A DNA stretch of 64,000 nt from Marinobacterium mangrovicola (GTDB lineage: Bacteria; Pseudomonadota; Gammaproteobacteria; Pseudomonadales; Balneatricaceae), in the NCBI RefSeq assembly GCF_004339595.1, contig NZ_SMFU01000009.1:496001-560000 (forward strand). The letters are read 5' to 3'. Within the stretch, counting starts at the first letter, position 1. Each line of letters opens with the position of its first letter. Made by a program: the position numbers and the translations under genes. The notes under the pieces are model-generated. The model was not told where the DNA came from and did not search any database. It saw nothing but the letters and a program-made list of their open reading frames with translations. Below are positions 24,980 to 34,056 of the stretch, one piece after another.

Positions 24980-27466
24980 ATGAACCTGCTCCCCCGCCTG
25001 GCCCTGCGCCAGCTTAAAACCCAACTGCGCACCACCGAGTGGCGGGCGCTGCTGCTCGCCACGCTGATCGCCATCACCCTGACTACCCTGCTGACTCTAC
25101 TGGGAGACCGGCTGGAGCGCGGTCTGCTGCGCGAGAGCGCCAACCTGCTCGGCGCCGACCTGGTGCTGAGCAGCGGCCGCCCTCTCAGCGATGAACGTCT
25201 GCAGGAAATTGCGGCCAACGATGTCACCAGCACCCAAGTGGTGCAGTTCCCGAGCATGGTATCCAACCCGGACGCCGGTGAAGAGACACCACCGATGCTG
25301 GTATCGGTTCGGGCCGCCGACCCGCCCTATCCCCTGCGTGGCGAGATCATCACCGAGCCGGCTCATACCAGCGACCTGCCCGCCTCCGGCCATGTCTGGA
25401 TTGAAGCCCGGGTGATGAACCAGTTGGGACTCGAGATCGGCGACCGGCTGCAGCTCGGCTACAGCGAATTTACCGTCAGTGCAGAGCTGATCAGCTCTCC
25501 GGATCGCGGCACCGGTTTTCGCAGTTTCAGCCCCCATATCATCATCGACCGTGCCGACCTGGAAGCCACCGGCGTCCTCGCACCGGGCAGCCGTGCCAGC
25601 TTCCGCGTACTGATGTCCGGCGACAAGGAGGAGATCGCCGCGCTGGATGCACAGCTGCGCCCGACGCTGGCCGACTACGAACGCCTGCTGGCCCTGCAAA
25701 CCGACCAGCCGGTCACCGGCAATGCACTGGGCAACGCCCTCGCCTACCTGAAACTCTCGGCACTGACCGCCCTGCTGCTGTCGGCACTGACCATCCTGCT
25801 GAGCCTGCGACGCTTCAGCCAGAAGCAGTTCACCCGCAGTGCGCTGCTGCTTAACCTGGGCCTTAACCCGGCGCAGCTGGTGCGCGTTTATCTCTACCAG
25901 CTGCTGTTCGCCTGGGGTTTGCTGGCAATCATCGGTACTGCTATTGCGGCCTTGGTAGATGGACTGGTGCAGTCCTGGCTGATCAATCTGCTGCCGCAGC
26001 GATTGCCAGAGCCCGCCTTCTACACCTGGTTCAGCGGTGCGGCTTTGGGTCTGGTGATGCTAATCCTGCTGGGACTGCCGCCGGTGCTTTCACTGGCACG
26101 CATTCCGGTGGCCCATCTGCTGCGGGGCGATACGCCGCCCCAGGACAAACGCGCCCGCGTGCTGCAGGCCAGCTGCCTGGTGATTCTGGCGGTGACACTG
26201 CTGCTGTTCCTGCAGGCGCCGGCGGCGGCGTTGATCCTGCTGGGCCTGCTGGTAATTGGCGGACTGGTGTTCGGCTATATCGCCCAGTTCCTGCTGGAGA
26301 AACTGGCTGAGCCGATGGCCGGCAAGCTGCTGCTCGGACGCCTGCTACGCCTGCGTCTGCGCCAGCAGCGCAAATGGCACCGGCTGCAGTCTGCCGTGAT
26401 CGTACTGCTGCTCACCCTGCTGGCAGTGGTCTGGGTCAGCCGCGCCGATCTGCTGTCGGAGTGGCGCGCCAAGTTTCCCACCGACACACCGAACTTCTTC
26501 GTGATCAATATTCAGCCCTGGCAGAAGCCGGATCTGGATGGATTCCTGCAGGATAACGAGATCGACAGCACCCTCTATCCGATGATCCGCGGTCGCCTGA
26601 ACGAGCTCAACGGCGAGCCGATTCGGCCCCAGCTGACCGAGGAGCAGCTGCAGGACAACACCCTGAGACGTGAGTTGAACCTGAGCTGGACCCGCGACAG
26701 GCCGGAGCATAACGAGCTGCTGGCCGGGCAATGGTGGGAAACCACACCGGACAGACCGCAGATCTCCGTCGAGCAGGACATGATGGAAGACCTGGGGCTG
26801 GAGCTCGGCGACAGCCTTGGCTTCGATATCGGCGGCCAGCAGGTCTCTGCGGAGATCACCAGTATCCGCGGTGTGGAATGGACCTCGTTCCGGCCTAACT
26901 TCTACGTGATCTTCAGCCCCGGTGCGCTGGAGAATTATCCCGGCACCTGGATCACCAGTTTCCGCCTGGAGGGCGAGCGCAAGCAGCTGGCCACCGAGAT
27001 GCTGCGCGACTTCCCGTCGCTGACGCTGATCGATATCGACCAGCTGCTGGCCCAGCTCGGTACCTGGCTGAAACGCCTGGGTGACAGTTCGGCGATGATC
27101 CTGGCCCTGACGCTGCTCTGTGGATTGATTCTGATGGCGGTGACGCTGCTGCAGGCACTGGAACAGCGTCGTTTCGAATCCGCACTGATGCAGACGCTGG
27201 GCGCCAGCGGTGAACAGACCCGGCGTCTGGATCTGCTCGAGTTCCTGCTGTTGGGTCTGGTGTGCGGTGTGCTGGCGGGAGTGGCATCCGAGATCACCCT
27301 GGCCGGGCTGCATGTTCAGCTGCTGGATGTGGAGCCCAAGCTGCACCCCTGGCTCTGGATCAGCCTGCCGGCGCTGGCATCGCTGTTCTTCGTGGCTACC
27401 GGCTTCCTGATCCGCCGCCCGCTGCGGCTGGATCAGTGTTACCGACTGCTGCGCTCACAGAGCTGA
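24980..27466 (+). CDS. ybbP: ABC exporter permease (YbbP type, FtsX-like)
   Basis: An 828-residue permease with the double FtsX-domain layout: one N-terminal membrane segment (about 20-40), a large periplasmic domain (about 45-250), a membrane bundle (about 255-500), a second periplasmic domain (about 500-690) and a final three-helix bundle (about 705-820). LMQTLGASGEQTRRLDLLEF near the C-terminus matches the conserved coupling region. It works with the ATPase encoded directly upstream. A large hairpin without a T-run follows it. Confidence 0.92.
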   Translation: MNLLPRLALRQLKTQLRTTEWRALLLATLIAITLTTLLTLLGDRLERGLLRESANLLGADLVLSSGRPLSDERLQEIAANDVTSTQVVQFPSMVSNPDAGEETPPMLVSVRAADPPYPLRGEIITEPAHTSDLPASGHVWIEARVMNQLGLEIGDRLQLGYSEFTVSAELISSPDRGTGFRSFSPHIIIDRADLEATGVLAPGSRASFRVLMSGDKEEIAALDAQLRPTLADYERLLALQTDQPVTGNALGNALAYLKLSALTALLLSALTILLSLRRFSQKQFTRSALLLNLGLNPAQLVRVYLYQLLFAWGLLAIIGTAIAALVDGLVQSWLINLLPQRLPEPAFYTWFSGAALGLVMLILLGLPPVLSLARIPVAHLLRGDTPPQDKRARVLQASCLVILAVTLLLFLQAPAAALILLGLLVIGGLVFGYIAQFLLEKLAEPMAGKLLLGRLLRLRLRQQRKWHRLQSAVIVLLLTLLAVVWVSRADLLSEWRAKFPTDTPNFFVINIQPWQKPDLDGFLQDNEIDSTLYPMIRGRLNELNGEPIRPQLTEEQLQDNTLRRELNLSWTRDRPEHNELLAGQWWETTPDRPQISVEQDMMEDLGLELGDSLGFDIGGQQVSAEITSIRGVEWTSFRPNFYVIFSPGALENYPGTWITSFRLEGERKQLATEMLRDFPSLTLIDIDQLLAQLGTWLKRLGDSSAMILALTLLCGLILMAVTLLQALEQRRFESALMQTLGASGEQTRRLDLLEFLLLGLVCGVLAGVASEITLAGLHVQLLDVEPKLHPWLWISLPALASLFFVATGFLIRRPLRLDQCYRLLRSQS

Positions 27467-27473
27467 TATCGGA

Positions 27474-27513
27474 ATACGCCTCCGTGCCGACTGAATTCGG
27501 CACGGAGGCGTAT
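27474..27513. repeat. 17-bp perfect inverted repeat after ybbP
   Basis: ATACGCCTCCGTGCCGA, a six-base loop CTGAAT, then TCGGCACGGAGGCGTAT. The arms match perfectly. There is no T-run on either side, so it is not a typical intrinsic terminator. It lies five bases after the ybbP stop, in a 187-base gap before the convergent AsmA-like gene. The rest of the gap (27514-27653) holds nothing I recognise. Confidence 0.8.
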
Positions 27514-27653
27514 GAAAACACGATGGGTAATCGCGACGGTGCATAGCACCTACTCCAGCTATCGACCGGGTAGGAGACGCGCACCCAGAGGGAATAATAT
27601 GCTCGCGCCAATGAAGTCTGGCACACGGGGCATTCAGATCTGCGCGACGTGGC

Positions 27654-30600
27654 CTAGAGCGACAGATCCACGCGCGGTTCGCCATCCTGGTCGATCTGTG
27701 GATAACAGAGGAACAGGCGGTCTGCTTCGACCTTCTGCTGCATCCGCTCCTTGAGTACCTCGGAACGAGCCTGCGCCAGCTGACGCAGCAGATCGCTCAG
27801 CTCCGCCGCCAGCTCCTCTCCCTCCAGGGGCTTGGTGCGTTTGCCGTTTTCAACGTTCTGCACCTCGCCAACTGCCTGGCGGTCAGCCGCCACAGTGACG
27901 CCACAGAGGTTCAGTCGCAGCCCGCCGCGCTCGGCCATCAAGCCGGCCAGTTGATCCAGATAATCACCGGCATCGCCGCTCAGTTCCGACTCTCCAGCGG
28001 CGAAAGCCACCGGTTCCAGGTTGATAAACGATCCGGTCTTGCTCGCATCAATGGCGGTTTCCGCCAGGGTAATCAGCGCTCCATAGGGCTGCAGCGCCTG
28101 CACCAGGTACGTCATCACCCCCTGCTTGACGCTGTTACCCAGCACCCGGTTGATGACGCTCTGGTAATCGAACGAAGGATCGTTCAGCGAACCGCTGATC
28201 GGCACATCCAGGTCGATATTTTCATCGTCGTCCTGCAGCACCGAGATCGCCGTTTCCAGCGGCAGGCTTATTGTCTCCTGGAACTCGCCGATCTGCTCCT
28301 GATCCACCGGATCCACGGTCAGGCGGTTGATGCGGATATGGTTTTTACCATCCAGCTGATCTTCGTCCAGTGTGCCTTCCATGGCGACATTAAGCTGACC
28401 GCTTTGCAGGTAATAGCCGGTGTACTTGATGCTGTACGGGCTTACCGCCGGCAACTGCACATCATCGAGATTGACCGTCCAGTGGCCGCTTCGTGGTGAG
28501 CCCAACAGGTTGATCGCGCCCTCGGCTTCCAGTTTGGCAAAACGGTTGAAGATGCCACTGAGGTTAAATTCGCTCTGCTCGTTACCCTGGGTGTCGATAT
28601 TCGTCAGGGCAAGCTGATTGATCACCAGATCGGTTTTATAGGCGGGTTTGACCGAGCGATCCGTCAGCGTGAAGTGATTTTCCCCTCCCAGGCCGATTCG
28701 ATCGATACGCACCCGGAACGGCTCACCCGACGTCTGACTTTGTGCATCTGAATCAGCACCGCTCGCACTTTCTCCTCCAGAGAGAGCACCAAGTTGCTGC
28801 TGCAACGCCTGGATATCCTCCGGCTGCATCTGTTCATCGAGGTTGAGCAGGGCGTTCAGTCCATCACCCTCTATGGCGTCGATCTGTACACCGCTCTGAT
28901 CCAGCGCCAGCTTGTTCAGTCTGATCCCCGCCATAGCCAGCAACGGATCACCAGCCTGGGTGCTAGCCAGGCTGAGGCCGGCTACCTGCGCCGAGCCCAG
29001 GCCTACTTTCAGCGGCATTGCCACATCCAAAGTATTCAGTTGTATCGACTCCAGCGAGGCCAGCGGCTTACCGCCCACCTGCATGTTGGTCGTACCGAGA
29101 GCCAACTGCGGCGCTTTCAACGACAGTGCGCCGCTATCGATGGCGTAGCTGGCATCGGCGCTGGTCGACAGGCTGCTGAGCTCCACCTGCATAGCCCCGC
29201 CCTGCTGCAGTTCGATACCGCTGAGGTTGAGCTGGGTGCCGGACAGCGTCCAATTATTCAGCGCCTCTGAGGTCAATGCTGTGGACAGGTCTGCCTTATT
29301 CAGGGCCAGCGACAGCGCACTCCCCTGCTGAAGTTTCAACGCTGCCAGATCCAGCTTGTTCTGCCCCTGCAGATCTACCTTCGTGGTTTCGCCGCCGCTG
29401 ACCTGCACCGTCGTATCACCCTGCCAGTTGGCTGAGCCAAGACCCAGCGACAGTGCTTCACCCTGCTGCAACGACAGATCCGCCAGCCGCAGCTGGTTTT
29501 CGCCCTGCACACTCACCGCCAGGGTCTCATCCCGGCCGACCTGGATATCACTGTCGCCCTGCCAGCCGAGTTGCCCCAGGGCCAGCGACAAAGGCGCTTC
29601 ACCCGCCATACTAAACGCCAGCGTCTGGGCATCCAGGGAGCCGGCCACACCCAGATCCATCGGCCCCTCTCGGTTCAGATCCAGGTCCACCTTGCCGTCC
29701 CACTTCAAGCCACCCAGATTCACCTGCTGGCTCCCCTGGGTCAGCGCAGCGCCTTCGGCCAGTGTGACACGAGCGCCCACAGCGATATTGGCCGGTGCAA
29801 AAGCGGTCAGCGTAAGATCCACACCACCGTCGAAGGTCAGTGACGGAGTTTGAAAACTCAGGCCCTCATCCTGCCAGGACAGATCGGTCAGACTGAGAGT
29901 ACCGTTAGGCGTTACATGAATGCTGTCGCCGGCGAACTCTCCGCCCAAACGCAGGTCTGCGCTGACGGTGGCCGACTCCAGCTGAGGCACAAACTGGGCA
30001 ACCAGCGGGTGCACTGGGAGCTTGTCCAGTTTCAGCGCCAGCTCAGCACGCTTATCCACCGGCAATGGCAGTGCGGTGGAATCGATATCGAAGGGGGCGT
30101 CATTGAGGCGGCCGTGCAGGATCAGCGCGGTGGGTTCATCCGGTTGCCAGAAAAACAGGCCACCGAGCTGCAGCTGATCCAGTTCCAGATGGTGCTCCTG
30201 CTTGAACAGCTGCAGGCGCCAGTCGATGTTATCCAGCGACAGCGCATCCAGACCAACGCTCCAGCCGGAAGGCTCATTATTCTCTGGTTCGGGCTCTTCC
30301 GTCTCGTCGGCTGGCGGCGCCAGCTCTGCCAGATTCAGTGGCCCAAGCCACTGTTCTTCAAGGGTATATACAAAGCCGGAGCGAACGCCTTCAACCTCTA
30401 ACGGGCGCAGATGGATTCGCTTATCGAACAGATCGCCATAATCGATGGCAACGCGGAAGCGATCGATATCCAGCGGATAGTGCCCCTCGCGTCGTGCCTT
30501 GAGCCCCTTGATGATCACCTCACCACTGAGCCAATTAACCGTCAGCGCCTCGAATCGCGCATCTTCGACGCCCTGGGAGCGAAGCCAGATAACCACCTGG

Positions 30601-30680
30601 TCACGCACGACATAGGGCAGTGCATGAAATGTCAGCATTACCGTCAGGACAATTCCCACCAACCAGGCGAGCCATTTCAT
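27654..30680 (-). CDS. Large AsmA/DUF748-type envelope protein
   Basis: A 1008-residue protein with one N-terminal membrane segment (about 3-24) and a long periplasmic part rich in beta structure. The N-terminal 130 residues (ARFEALTVNWLSGEVIIKGL) and the C-terminal 250 residues (IKYTGYYLQSGQLNVAMEGT, then LPLETAISVLQDDDENIDLD) match DUF748/AsmA-like proteins, thought to form lipid-carrying bridges between membranes or to affect outer-membrane make-up. In the middle (about 310-560) there are about four repeats of 45-50 residues built on L-QQG-ALSL-LG-xWQG. It ends with a helical acidic part. It is monocistronic and converges on ybbP. Family call is good; function is inferred. Confidence 0.85.
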   Translation of the reverse strand: MKWLAWLVGIVLTVMLTFHALPYVVRDQVVIWLRSQGVEDARFEALTVNWLSGEVIIKGLKARREGHYPLDIDRFRVAIDYGDLFDKRIHLRPLEVEGVRSGFVYTLEEQWLGPLNLAELAPPADETEEPEPENNEPSGWSVGLDALSLDNIDWRLQLFKQEHHLELDQLQLGGLFFWQPDEPTALILHGRLNDAPFDIDSTALPLPVDKRAELALKLDKLPVHPLVAQFVPQLESATVSADLRLGGEFAGDSIHVTPNGTLSLTDLSWQDEGLSFQTPSLTFDGGVDLTLTAFAPANIAVGARVTLAEGAALTQGSQQVNLGGLKWDGKVDLDLNREGPMDLGVAGSLDAQTLAFSMAGEAPLSLALGQLGWQGDSDIQVGRDETLAVSVQGENQLRLADLSLQQGEALSLGLGSANWQGDTTVQVSGGETTKVDLQGQNKLDLAALKLQQGSALSLALNKADLSTALTSEALNNWTLSGTQLNLSGIELQQGGAMQVELSSLSTSADASYAIDSGALSLKAPQLALGTTNMQVGGKPLASLESIQLNTLDVAMPLKVGLGSAQVAGLSLASTQAGDPLLAMAGIRLNKLALDQSGVQIDAIEGDGLNALLNLDEQMQPEDIQALQQQLGALSGGESASGADSDAQSQTSGEPFRVRIDRIGLGGENHFTLTDRSVKPAYKTDLVINQLALTNIDTQGNEQSEFNLSGIFNRFAKLEAEGAINLLGSPRSGHWTVNLDDVQLPAVSPYSIKYTGYYLQSGQLNVAMEGTLDEDQLDGKNHIRINRLTVDPVDQEQIGEFQETISLPLETAISVLQDDDENIDLDVPISGSLNDPSFDYQSVINRVLGNSVKQGVMTYLVQALQPYGALITLAETAIDASKTGSFINLEPVAFAAGESELSGDAGDYLDQLAGLMAERGGLRLNLCGVTVAADRQAVGEVQNVENGKRTKPLEGEELAAELSDLLRQLAQARSEVLKERMQQKVEADRLFLCYPQIDQDGEPRVDLSL

Positions 30681-30911
30681 GGGGCGTTACTCCTGTTAAC
30701 TTCAACCCAAGGATGACATACAGCATAGCGGAAAGCGCACGCTGCTATGCAGTTGCCGGTACCGCTTATGTGACTGACGTACTACGACAAAAGGTCGGCT
30801 ACTAAGCTCCCTGGCGCTCTGGTAAAATTTGCGCCGATTCTATGCAGTCGCCATGGGCGACAAATCTAAGAAACCATATTTTCCAAGTTTTTCAAAAGGG
30901 TGAATAACGTC

Positions 30912-31034
30912 ATGGCGCATGATGAAAACTTCCGTGATTCCTCTGGCTGGGGCTGGCTGCTGATCAACGCGGTCGCAATGCTGTGGATTACCATGCCGGT
31001 GAGCATCGTACTGACCAAAGTGGTTCAGTGGTAA
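30912..31034 (+). CDS. 40-residue single-pass membrane peptide
   Basis: An open frame of 40 codons: a polar start (MAHDENFRDSSGWGW) followed by one hydrophobic helix (LLINAVAMLWITMPVSIVL) and a short tail ending TKVVQW. AAAAGGGTGA upstream of the ATG can serve as ribosome site. Codon use is like that of neighbouring genes. It lies alone between the AsmA-like gene and rpiA. I do not recognise a family; it could be a regulatory or stress-related small membrane protein. Confidence 0.6.
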   Translation: MAHDENFRDSSGWGWLLINAVAMLWITMPVSIVLTKVVQW

Positions 31035-31492
31035 GCTCTTCGGTATAAGCTTTGCGGGTTTGCCAGACGGACGGCGAACTCGCGCAACTCTGAACCTTGC
31101 CCAACCTTGCTCGGCCTTTCTCTCCTCCCGCACCTTTCTCCGCCGTTTAACGCAGTCCTTCTTCTTCCGATATAAAGAAAGCATCCGTCTCGTCTGAGTT
31201 CTATCACACGCAGTAAATCGTTCCGCTTAGCCCTGAATGGGCTAGGGCGCTATTACGGCTGGAATAAATGAGGAGATCATTGATGCCGAAGTGAACAGCA
31301 ACTAGACGTGAATAGAGGCCAGAAGAAGCTAAGACTGGATGAACAGGAAGATGCCGCAGGATAGCGGAATCAGCAGGAATGACTTAAAGCGCTGTTCAGT
31401 ATCAAGCAGGGAAAAGACGATCTACACAGATATTGAAAACCCGCACCGGAGCGATGACGACCCGGCACAGGCTTAAGCTTGTTGCTGTCGAA
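31035..31492. other. 458-base region without a gene
   Basis: No supported gene on either strand. Two 60-114 codon frames on the minus strand lack ribosome sites and look like chance. From about 31250 to 31440 the sequence is unusually purine-rich on the plus strand (many GAAG, AGGA and CAGGAA blocks) and lower in G+C than the flanks. A small hairpin AGCCCtgaatGGGCT occurs near 31230. It also contains the 3' flank of rpiA, where I saw no clear terminator. Confidence 0.45.
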
Positions 31493-32170
31493 TCAATGAG
31501 AGTCGCGCAGCTCTTCCACCCCATTCGGGGTTCCCATCAGCACCAGGTCGGCACCGCGGCGGGCGAACAAACCGTTGGTAACGACACCGACGATATTGTT
31601 GATCTGCTGCTCCAGCGCCTTGGGATCGAGAATCTCCATATCCTGTACATCGATGATCACGTTGCCGTTGTCGGTAACAACACCTTCGCGATACACCGGC
31701 AGGCCGCCCAGCTTGGCCAGTTCACGGGCTACATAAGAGCGCGCCATGGGGATCACTTCCACCGGCAGCGGAAACTCGCCCAGCAGATCCACCTTCTTGC
31801 TGCTGTCGACGATGCAGACAAACTCTTTTGCCACCGCGGCAACGATCTTTTCACGGGTCAACGCAGCGCCGCCGCCCTTGATCAGGTTCATATGCGGGTC
31901 GAACTCATCGGCGCCATCCACATAGACCGCCAGCTGGTCAACGCTGTTCAGGTCGAACACCTCGATTCCGTGACCGCGCAGACGCTCGGCTGTCGCCTCG
32001 GAGCTGGCCACCGCGCCGGCAAACTGGTTTTTCACCGCCGCCAGGGCATCGATGAACAGATTGGCTGTGGAGCCGGTGCCCACACCGATAATGGTGTCGC
32101 TTTCCAGCAGTGGCTTGATATGTTCGACAGCGGCCTCGGCCACCGCTTTTTTCATTTCGTCCTGGGTCAT
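31493..32170 (-). CDS. rpiA: Ribose-5-phosphate isomerase A
   Basis: A 225-residue enzyme that interconverts ribose 5-phosphate and ribulose 5-phosphate in the pentose phosphate pathway. Conserved parts: [15 protein letters not shown] (phosphate loop), [20 protein letters not shown] with the active-site aspartates and the catalytic region, and [13 protein letters not shown]. Length is close to E. coli RpiA (219). It is divergent from ilvA with 150 bases between starts, the usual order in pseudomonads and relatives. Confidence 0.97.
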   Translation of the reverse strand: MTQDEMKKAVAEAAVEHIKPLLESDTIIGVGTGSTANLFIDALAAVKNQFAGAVASSEATAERLRGHGIEVFDLNSVDQLAVYVDGADEFDPHMNLIKGGGAALTREKIVAAVAKEFVCIVDSSKKVDLLGEFPLPVEVIPMARSYVARELAKLGGLPVYREGVVTDNGNVIIDVQDMEILDPKALEQQINNIVGVVTNGLFARRGADLVLMGTPNGVEELRDSH

Positions 32171-32320
32171 CGCCTGTCAGATCCTGTCGCGGTTGATCAT
32201 GAGCACGTGATTATACGCAACACTCAGCTCCCCTTATAGACGCTGGGGGTTTCAGCCGATACCATTTCGACCTTAAATCTCCGCGTGCAATGCGCATCCA
32301 CTACAAATCAGAAGTGCCCT

Positions 32321-33835
32321 ATGCAGCGTTATATCAAGAAGATCCTCGAAGCCCGGGTCTACGACATCGCGCGTGAAACGCCGATGGACGAAGCCCGTGG
32401 TCTGTCCGAACGCCTTGGCAACCGAGTCCTCCTCAAACGTGAGGATGAGCAGCCGGTGTTCTCATTCAAAATTCGCGGCGCCTACAACAAGATGTCGCAG
32501 TTGAATGAAGAGGAGAAAGCACGCGGCGTCATTACCGCCTCGGCCGGCAACCACGCCCAGGGCGTGGCAGCGTCGGCACGCAGGCTCGGCATCAAGGCGA
32601 CCATCGTCATGCCGAAGACCACTCCTGATGTGAAGGTCGCCAACGTCAAACGTCTCGGCGGTCGCGCGGTTCTGCACGGGGATACCTTTGATGAGGCCCG
32701 CGCCCACGCTCAGAAACTGATGGAAGAGAAAGGCCTGGTGTTTGTGCACCCATACGACGATCCGGACGTGATCGCAGGCCAGGGCACCATCGGCATGGAG
32801 ATCCTGCGCCAGGAGAGCGGCCACATCGATGCAATCTTCGTCCCCGTCGGTGGCGGTGGTCTGATCGCCGGTATCGCCTCCTACGTTAAATACCTGCGCC
32901 CGGAAACCAAGGTCATCGGCGTGGAATCCAACGAATCGGCAAGCCTCGCGCTGGCGATGGAGAAAGGCTTCCGCGACACCCTGGATCAGGTCGGCATCTT
33001 CGCCGATGGCGTGGCCGTTGCCCAGATCGGTGAATACACCTGGGAGATCGCCAAGGATTACGTCGATGAGGTGATCACCGTCAGCACCGACGAAATCTGC
33101 GCCGCCATCAAGGATATCTTCGATGACACCCGCTCCGTCTGCGAACCGGCCGGTGCCCTGGGTGTGGCCGGCCTGAAGAAGTATGTCGCACGCGAGGGGA
33201 TCGAAGGCGGCACGCTGATCGCCATCGACTCCGGCGCCAACGTCAACTTCGACCGTCTGCGTCATATCGCCGAGCGCTCTGAGCTGGGTGAACAGCGCGA
33301 AGCGATCATCGCCGCACGTATCCCGGAGCGTCCCGGCAGCTTCAAGAAGTTCTGCGCCGCGCTGGGCAAGCGCAACATCACCGAGTTCAACTACCGCTAC
33401 TCCGATGACAGCCAGGCGATGGTGTTTGCCGGCGTGCAGATTCTGCCCAACAACGGCGGTCGTGAAGAGCTGCTGGCCGAGCTGCGTGAGCATATCGAAG
33501 ACGTGGTCGATCTGACCGACGATGAAACCGCCAAGCTGCACGTACGCTATATGGTCGGCGGCCACGCCCCGGCCAGCGTGGTTAACGAAGTGGTTTACCG
33601 TTTCGAGTTCCCGGAACGCCCCGGCGCACTGATGAAATTCCTTAACAAGCTGGGCGGCCGCTGGAACATCTCCATGTTCCACTACCGTAACCACGGCGCT
33701 GCCTACGGCCGCGTTCTGGTGGGTATGCAGGTGCCTGAAGAGGAACACGCCCAGGTGGGTCAGTTCCTCGAAGAGATCGGTTACACCTACTTCGACGAAA
33801 CCGATAACGCCGCTTACAAGCTGTTCCTCGGCTAA
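32321..33835 (+). CDS. ilvA: Threonine deaminase, biosynthetic
   Basis: A 504-residue pyridoxal phosphate enzyme that turns threonine into 2-oxobutanoate, the first step to isoleucine. Lys50 in FSFKIRGAYNK holds the cofactor; VPVGGGGLIAG binds its phosphate. Two ACT-like regulatory domains follow (about 325-405 and 415-500; for example RIPERPGSFKKFCAAL and FEFPERPGALMKFLNKL), which in this enzyme give isoleucine inhibition and valine activation, so it is the biosynthetic form rather than the short catabolic one. I used ATG 32321, matching the family start; the longer frame from 32285 is unlikely. Confidence 0.96.
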   Translation: MQRYIKKILEARVYDIARETPMDEARGLSERLGNRVLLKREDEQPVFSFKIRGAYNKMSQLNEEEKARGVITASAGNHAQGVAASARRLGIKATIVMPKTTPDVKVANVKRLGGRAVLHGDTFDEARAHAQKLMEEKGLVFVHPYDDPDVIAGQGTIGMEILRQESGHIDAIFVPVGGGGLIAGIASYVKYLRPETKVIGVESNESASLALAMEKGFRDTLDQVGIFADGVAVAQIGEYTWEIAKDYVDEVITVSTDEICAAIKDIFDDTRSVCEPAGALGVAGLKKYVAREGIEGGTLIAIDSGANVNFDRLRHIAERSELGEQREAIIAARIPERPGSFKKFCAALGKRNITEFNYRYSDDSQAMVFAGVQILPNNGGREELLAELREHIEDVVDLTDDETAKLHVRYMVGGHAPASVVNEVVYRFEFPERPGALMKFLNKLGGRWNISMFHYRNHGAAYGRVLVGMQVPEEEHAQVGQFLEEIGYTYFDETDNAAYKLFLG

Positions 33836-33852
33836 GCGACGTTCGACGCTAT

Positions 33853-33886
33853 CCCGAGGCCCGTCCGGGTCTCGGGAGCGCTCTTT
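33853..33886 (+). terminator. Possible terminator after ilvA
   Basis: Stem CCCGAGGCCC/GGGTCTCGGG with a four-base loop, one G-U pair; the tail AGCGCTCTTTCC has only a weak T-run. Confidence 0.5.
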
Positions 33887-34056
33887 CCTGTTCCTACCCC
33901 CCACCCCGTTAAAATATCCCCTGAAGGGTATATCCCTTTAAGCCGCGCAAAATCTATCGTTTACCCATGGCCAGTCGCCCCTATGGCGATTGTTAACATC
34001 TCACTCCGGGCTTATGACCGGACGCTGGGATTTAGTTTAGGGTTACGAAACAGATC

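Noticed and set aside
31200-31492. Possible tRNA or known small RNA
   Set aside because: I could not fold a cloverleaf or find a CCA-like end; no known RNA recognised.
32462-33904. A 480-codon minus-strand frame opposite ilvA
   Set aside because: Antisense to an intact ilvA, with no ribosome site or domain.
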